This document shows positions 5,626 through 8,688 of a DNA stretch of 8,688 bases, one piece after another. The notes under the pieces were generated by a model. The model was not told where the DNA came from. It did not search any database and saw only the letters and a program-made list of their open reading frames with translations. This DNA is from Bryobacterales bacterium. Lineage in GTDB: Bacteria > Acidobacteriota > Terriglobia > Bryobacterales > Bryobacteraceae. The position numbers and the translations under genes are program-made. Numbering within the stretch: position 1 is the first letter of the stretch; every line of letters begins with the position of its first letter. The stretch covers positions 1 through 8,688 of the forward strand of contig PLMF01000436.1 in NCBI GenBank assembly GCA_003142355.1. Reading direction: 5' to 3'.

Positions 5626-6482
5626 TTCAGCTTCTGGCGGAGGACGTCGAAGAACATCATGTGCGGCGGGCGGACCAGGCGCAGGGTGTAGTCCGAGCTG
5701 CGGCAGACCAGGGTGTCGCCTTCGCGGATGGGGTTGCCCACCTGGCCATCGATGGTCAGGAACACGCTCTCGTCGGGCGAGCGCGAAATGACGCGGATCA
5801 CGCTGGTTTCGGGCACCAGCACCGGACGGTTGGTGAGCATGTGCGGGCAAATGGGGGTGATGCAGATGGCCGGAACCGAAGGGAAAATGATGGGGCCGCC
5901 GGCGGAGAGCGAATACGCCGTGGAGCCGGTGGGTGTGGAGATGATGAGGCCGTCGGCCTTGTAGGCGCAAACGAACTGCTCGTCCACGTGCGCGTCGAGA
6001 TCGACGATGCGGGCGATGGAGGCTTTGGTGAGCACGGCGTCGTTGAGGGCTTCGTAGGCGGCCACAACCTGGCCATCGCGCACCACTTCAGCGGCCAGCA
6101 GCCGGCGCTTGGCGATGCGGTGCTCGCCGCGGAAGGCGCGCTCCAGCTCGGGGTACAGCTCGTCGATGGTGATGGCTGTCAGGAAACCCAGGCTGCCGAG
6201 GTTCACGGGGAAGAGCGGGGTCTCGCGCCTGCCGATGGCGCGCGCGGCCGAGAGCAGTGTGCCATCGCCGCCTAGCACCATGACCAGGTCGCAGCCTTCG
6301 GGAACTTCCGGCCGCGGGAGGCCGCTCGATCGCCCTCCGGGCCCGGCGTAGAAAGCGGTCTGCTCGTCGATGCGAACCGCCATGCCGCGGCCGCGCAGCC
6401 ACTCGATGAGCTCGGGCACGATGTTGGCGGCCGCCGCCGAGTTCGGTTTCGAGATGATCCCGACGGTCCTAATGGTGGGCAT
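5610..6482 (-). CDS. nadK: NAD kinase
   Basis: Predicted 290 residues, normal length. It makes NADP from NAD and ATP (or polyphosphate) in the cytosol. Hallmarks in order: GGDGT at 71-75, the phosphate-donor loop whose Asp is catalytic; NLGSLGFLT at 94-102; ALND at 145-148, the NAD-binding Asn-acidic pair; TPTGSTAYSLSAGGPI at 183-198; TIDGQ at 243-247. Nothing is missing. The start ATG (6480-6482) lies inside the end of tlyA, with a 14-nt overlap. AAGGAG (6493-6498 on the complement) is 10 nt upstream and can pair with the following CTCCT in a small hairpin, so initiation may depend on ribosomes finishing tlyA. The symporter start overlaps its 3' end. Confidence 0.96.
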   Translation of the reverse strand: MPTIRTVGIISKPNSAAAANIVPELIEWLRGRGMAVRIDEQTAFYAGPGGRSSGLPRPEVPEGCDLVMVLGGDGTLLSAARAIGRRETPLFPVNLGSLGFLTAITIDELYPELERAFRGEHRIAKRRLLAAEVVRDGQVVAAYEALNDAVLTKASIARIVDLDAHVDEQFVCAYKADGLIISTPTGSTAYSLSAGGPIIFPSVPAICITPICPHMLTNRPVLVPETSVIRVISRSPDESVFLTIDGQVGNPIREGDTLVCRSSDYTLRLVRPPHMMFFDVLRQKLKWGER

Positions 6483-7191
6483 AGAGGAGGAACTCCTTGT
6501 TTCCTTCGGCGCCGAGGATGGGACTTTCCATCATGCTGGTTTCGAATCCGAGTGCGCGCACGGCCCGCGCGACCCGCTCGCAAGCAGCCTGGTGGACGGC
6601 CGGATCGCGCACGATGCCGCCTTTGCCCACCTGGCCCCTGCCGGCTTCAAACTGCGGTTTGATTAGTATAACCATTTGCCCGGCGGGCTGTAAGAGGGGC
6701 ACGGCGGCGGGCAAAATGAGGGTGACGGAAATGAAGCTGACGTCGCAGGCGATGAAGTCCACCCGCTGGCCGATGTCCTCGAAGTGAAGCGCGCGCGCGT
6801 TGATGCCTTCGTGCAGCACCACGCGCGGATCGGTGCGCAGTTTCCAATCGAGCTGGCCGGCGCCGACATCGACGGCATGCACGCGCGCGGCTCCGGCCTG
6901 GAGCAGAACATCGGTGAATCCGCCGGTGGAGGCGCCGATATCGAGGCAGGTCCGGCTGGCGACATCAATGGCGAAGTGGCGGAGCGCGCCGGCCAGCTTG
7001 AGGCCGCCGCGGCTCACGTAGGGCGGGCGCGCGAGAATCTCGATGCGGCTGTCATGGGGGACGGCCTGGCCGGGCTTGGCGGCTTTTTGCCCGTTGACGA
7101 GCACCTCGCCGGCCATGATCAGGGCCTGGGCCTTCTCGCGGGATTCAGTGAGGCCGCGTTCCACGATGAGCCGGTCCAAGCGCGTTTTCAT
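6469..7191 (-). CDS. tlyA: TlyA-family rRNA 2'-O-methyltransferase (S4 + FtsJ-like domains)
   Basis: Predicted 240 residues. An S4 RNA-binding domain occupies about 2-55 (RLDRLIVERGLTESREKAQA, then GEVLVNGQ). The linker PYVSRGGLKL leads to an FtsJ-like Rossmann methyltransferase with SAM motif LDIGASTGGFTD (83-94), DVGAGQL (108-114), CDVSFIS (149-155) and LIKPQFEAGRGQVGKGGIVRD (176-196, overlong for one motif but continuous). K65, D150, K178 and E233 match by eye the catalytic K-D-K-E set of TlyA. Known members methylate cytidine 2'-O in 23S (C1920) and in some species 16S (C1409) rRNA, and affect capreomycin sensitivity. This is also often annotated as a hemolysin. The ATG at 7189-7191 is preceded by GGGGGA (7201-7206 on the complement). 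It lies 254 bp after ispA, where dxs is often found. Confidence 0.94.
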   Translation of the reverse strand: MKTRLDRLIVERGLTESREKAQALIMAGEVLVNGQKAAKPGQAVPHDSRIEILARPPYVSRGGLKLAGALRHFAIDVASRTCLDIGASTGGFTDVLLQAGAARVHAVDVGAGQLDWKLRTDPRVVLHEGINARALHFEDIGQRVDFIACDVSFISVTLILPAAVPLLQPAGQMVILIKPQFEAGRGQVGKGGIVRDPAVHQAACERVARAVRALGFETSMMESPILGAEGNKEFLLYAHH

Positions 7192-7445
7192 GACTTAGTG
7201 TCCCCCAACCGCTCCCTGACCCGGCCGAACCGGAACCAAACTGGAGAGCCCTTTTTCGACGCAGAGACGCGGAGACACGGAGAAAAACGCGGAGAGGAAA
7301 AGGGGAAGAACAAAGTCAAAATCTGAGGACGCAGAGGAAGCGGAGAATCGTGAAAAAGCGACGGCAGAGGAAAGCCGGAGGCAATTCCGGATGTCAGAGG
7401 CGACTTTCAGAGCCGCGACCGTCAGGGAGCGGTGCTTGGTGCTTC
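7192..7445. repeat. Repeat-bearing intergenic element between ispA and tlyA
   Basis: This 254-bp gap holds no gene. It is bracketed by a perfect 13-bp inverted repeat: ACCGCTCCCTGAC (7208-7220) and GTCAGGGAGCGGT (7421-7433). Inside, about 7255-7375 is strongly purine-rich on the plus strand with short repeats: GACGCAGAG at 7258-7266 and 7328-7336, ACGCGGAGA at 7267-7275 and 7287-7295. From memory, 'gcagagacgcggag' strings and 'gaccgtcagggagcgg' both recur as interspersed repeats in acidobacterial and related genomes. The transcribed (minus) strand is therefore a C/T-rich, G-poor RNA, which could act as a Rho loading site between ispA and tlyA. I see no clear promoter for tlyA within it. Confidence 0.7.
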
Positions 7446-8327
7446 TCATGACTTGCGACGGACAATGTGGTCGGCGATCTCGTGCAGGCGCGCGACGCGC
7501 TCGCCGAACGGTTCCAGCACCCGGTGGGCGCACGCGCATTCCTCTTCGGCCATGCGGCGCGAGGTTTCCAAACCGTAGACCGCGGGGAAGGTGATCTTGC
7601 CCTGTTGCGCGTCCTTGCCGGCGGTTTTTCCGAGCGCTTCGGAGGACTCTTCCACGTCGAGGATATCATCCACAATCTGGAACGCCAGGCCGACGTGTTC
7701 GCCAAAACGGGAGAGCGCGGCGTACTGGCTGTCGTCGGCTCCCGCGCAGATGGCGCCGAGCCGCAGGCTGGCGCGCAGCAGGGCCCCGGTCTTGGCGCGG
7801 TGGATGGTCTCGAGCAACCGCGGTTCGGGAGGCTTGCCTTCGCCTTCGAGGTCGGCCACCTGCCCGCCGATCATGCCGGCGACCGTGCCGGAAGCGGCGG
7901 AGAGTTCGGCCACCAGGCGGACCTTGCGATCGTCGGCGGTATTCAATCCGGCCAGAACCTGAAAGGCGAGGGTGAGCAGCGCGTCGCCGGCCAGAATGGC
8001 CATGGCTTCGCCGAAGACTTTGTGGTTGGTGAGCTTGCCGCGGCGGTAGTCGTCGTTATCGAGCGCGGGCAGGTCGTCATGGATGAGCGAGTAGGTGTGG
8101 ATGAGCTCGAGCGAGCAGGCGGCCTCGACCACTCCATCGGCCGAGGCAGAGACCGCCTGCGCGGCTTCGACGCATAGGATGGGGCGAATGCGCTTGCCGC
8201 CCGCGAAGAGGCTGTAGCGCATGGCGCGATGGATGGTTTCCGGGGGCGTCGTTTCCGGAGGGACGAGGCGATCGAGTTCCGAATCCACCAGTCGTTGTTG
8301 CTGGGCGAGGTATTCGCGCAGGTTCAT
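7446..8327 (-). CDS. ispA: Farnesyl diphosphate synthase-type polyprenyl synthetase
   Basis: Predicted 293 residues. It condenses IPP with DMAPP/GPP in the isoprenoid pathway, in the cytosol. The first Asp-rich motif is DDLPALD (84-90), with the two-residue insert of bacterial enzymes; the second is DDILD (220-224). The IPP-binding GGKRIRP lies at 43-49. The residue five before the first motif is tyrosine (Y79 in HTYSLIHDD), as in E. coli IspA. An aromatic there normally limits the product to C15, so FPP is more likely than GGPP. The ATG (8325-8327) overlaps the xseB stop by 4 nt (ATGA). The downstream neighbour would commonly be dxs, from the same pathway, but that is absent here. Confidence 0.94.
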   Translation of the reverse strand: MNLREYLAQQQRLVDSELDRLVPPETTPPETIHRAMRYSLFAGGKRIRPILCVEAAQAVSASADGVVEAACSLELIHTYSLIHDDLPALDNDDYRRGKLTNHKVFGEAMAILAGDALLTLAFQVLAGLNTADDRKVRLVAELSAASGTVAGMIGGQVADLEGEGKPPEPRLLETIHRAKTGALLRASLRLGAICAGADDSQYAALSRFGEHVGLAFQIVDDILDVEESSEALGKTAGKDAQQGKITFPAVYGLETSRRMAEEECACAHRVLEPFGERVARLHEIADHIVRRKS

Positions 8328-8584
8328 GCTTTCTCGGGTTTTTCGGGGCGGAACGGCTCGGCGGCGATCTTGCCCTCTTTGCGGATGAGCATCTCGACGC
8401 GCGTCTCGGCCTCCTCGAGTTGCTTGCGGCAGGTATCGCTGAGGCTCATGCCGCGCTCAAACAGCTCGAGGGAGCGCTCGAGCGAGAGGTCGCCGGCTTC
8501 CAGCTCCTTGACCACTTTCTCGAGCTCGTCGAGCGAAGCTTCGAAGGACTCGGCCGGCTGTGCGCCGGAGTCGTTTTCCGCCAT
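8324..8584 (-). CDS. xseB: Exodeoxyribonuclease VII small subunit
   Basis: Predicted 86 residues, within the usual 70-90. The XseB pattern is clear: SFEASLDELEKVVKELEAGD (13-32), then LSLERSLELFERGMSLSDTC and a final helix LEEAETRVEMLI, all helical. XseB assembles in several copies on XseA to form a nuclease that degrades single-stranded DNA into short oligonucleotides. xseA, often directly upstream, is not within the 104 bp to the right, and this gene has its own promoter, so the two are probably separated here. It is first in the minus-strand cluster and coupled to ispA by the ATGA overlap. Confidence 0.93.
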   Translation of the reverse strand: MAENDSGAQPAESFEASLDELEKVVKELEAGDLSLERSLELFERGMSLSDTCRKQLEEAETRVEMLIRKEGKIAAEPFRPEKPEKA

Positions 8585-8590
8585 CGATTT

Positions 8591-8599
8591 ATTCTAGCA
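8591..8599 (-). promoter_or_regulatory. xseB-ispA promoter, extended -10, leaderless
   Basis: On the minus strand, TGC-TAGAAT (8599 to 8591) is an extended -10 box. The ATG of xseB starts 6 nt after it, so transcription would begin at or within a base or two of the start codon, and no Shine-Dalgarno fits between. No good -35 is visible, as expected for an extended -10. Confidence 0.6.
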
Positions 8600-8647
8600 G
8601 GGGTGATCGCGGCTGCCGCTTCTGCCACGGCTACGTTGCTGTCCAGA

Positions 8648-8667
8648 GCGCGACCAGGGGGTCGCGC
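8648..8667. repeat. GC-rich hairpin, 8-bp stem
   Basis: GCGCGACC (8648-8655), AGGG loop, GGTCGCGC (8660-8667) is a perfect stem-loop built on the 'gaccagggggtc' core. That core recurs, from memory, in intergenic repeats of Solibacter-like genomes. It lies upstream of the xseB promoter, near the window edge. It has no T tract, so I class it as a repeat rather than a terminator. Confidence 0.5.
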
Positions 8668-8688
8668 GCGGAGTGTGCCCAGCATGGG

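Noticed and set aside
4777..5691. 304-codon plus-strand open frame opposite the symporter
   Set aside because: Glycine-, histidine- and aspartate-rich nonsense typical of the antisense of a GC-rich gene. The minus strand encodes an unmistakable transporter.
5626..5970. N-terminal extension of the symporter frame to a 516-codon protein
   Set aside because: The added 115 codons (rich in Arg, His, Pro) are the out-of-frame shadow of nadK. The membrane protein begins at 5625 or 5613.
7195..7539. Minus-strand open frame over the ispA-tlyA gap containing RSLTVAALKVASDIR
   Set aside because: It is a translation of the interspersed repeat plus an ispA shadow. Such repeat-derived peptides are commonly mis-annotated as genes.
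8446..8685. Minus-strand open frame of 79 codons starting near the window edge
   Set aside because: It runs through the xseB promoter and out of frame over xseB, with no ribosome binding site or motif.

Overview
The window looks like chromosomal DNA of an Acidobacteriota member, probably Bryobacteraceae/Solibacter-like. This placement is inferred from three things: high-GC coding with GC-rich third positions; an eroded tail of the large Oar-like/TonB-dependent receptor family that is expanded in that group; and purine-rich 'gcagagacgcgg'-type intergenic repeats. No rRNA, tRNA or CRISPR array was found.

Layout. (1) Positions 1-2034 (+) hold the C-terminal part of a large zinc metalloprotease of the DUF5117/Met-zincin type, whose start lies left of the window. 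(2) Positions 2035-4395 are an accessory patch of small genes and gene scraps. It contains an orphan C-terminal coding remnant (minus strand), a complete MazEF toxin-antitoxin pair with two inverted repeats laid over its promoter, and a second toxin-antitoxin-like promoter/operator that now leads only into a ten-codon stub of an AbrB-type antitoxin. Next come the last ~55 codons of a TonB-dependent receptor (minus strand), a complete HigBA-type (gp49-like toxin, XRE antitoxin) pair, and a frameshifted unrecognised gene. (3) Positions 4396-8584 (minus strand) carry a housekeeping cluster read from right to left: xseB, ispA, then a 254-bp repeat-bearing gap, tlyA, nadK and a dicarboxylate/amino-acid:cation symporter. 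A perfect 28-bp palindrome closes it and contains the symporter's stop codon. (4) Positions 8585-8688 hold the xseB promoter and a short GC-rich hairpin.

How the genes work together. xseB and ispA overlap by 4 nt, tlyA and nadK by 14 nt, and nadK and the symporter by 16 nt, so the minus-strand genes look co-transcribed in two coupled blocks. The order xseB-ispA-[dxs]-tlyA is a classic bacterial arrangement. Here dxs is missing and the repeat-bearing spacer sits where it would be. The two toxin-antitoxin pairs are each internally coupled (GTGA and ATGA overlaps) and each has an inverted repeat just upstream, consistent with autoregulation.

Three promoters (mazE, the AbrB stub, xseB) place a good -10 box 6-10 nt before the ATG, which predicts leaderless or nearly leaderless mRNAs. 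The most interesting part is the 2.0-4.4 kb patch, a toxin-antitoxin graveyard and hotspot. I do not see a clearly new multi-gene system here. The strongest unexplained items are the frameshifted gene at 4014-4280, the orphan operator with its antitoxin stub, and the repeat element that replaces dxs.
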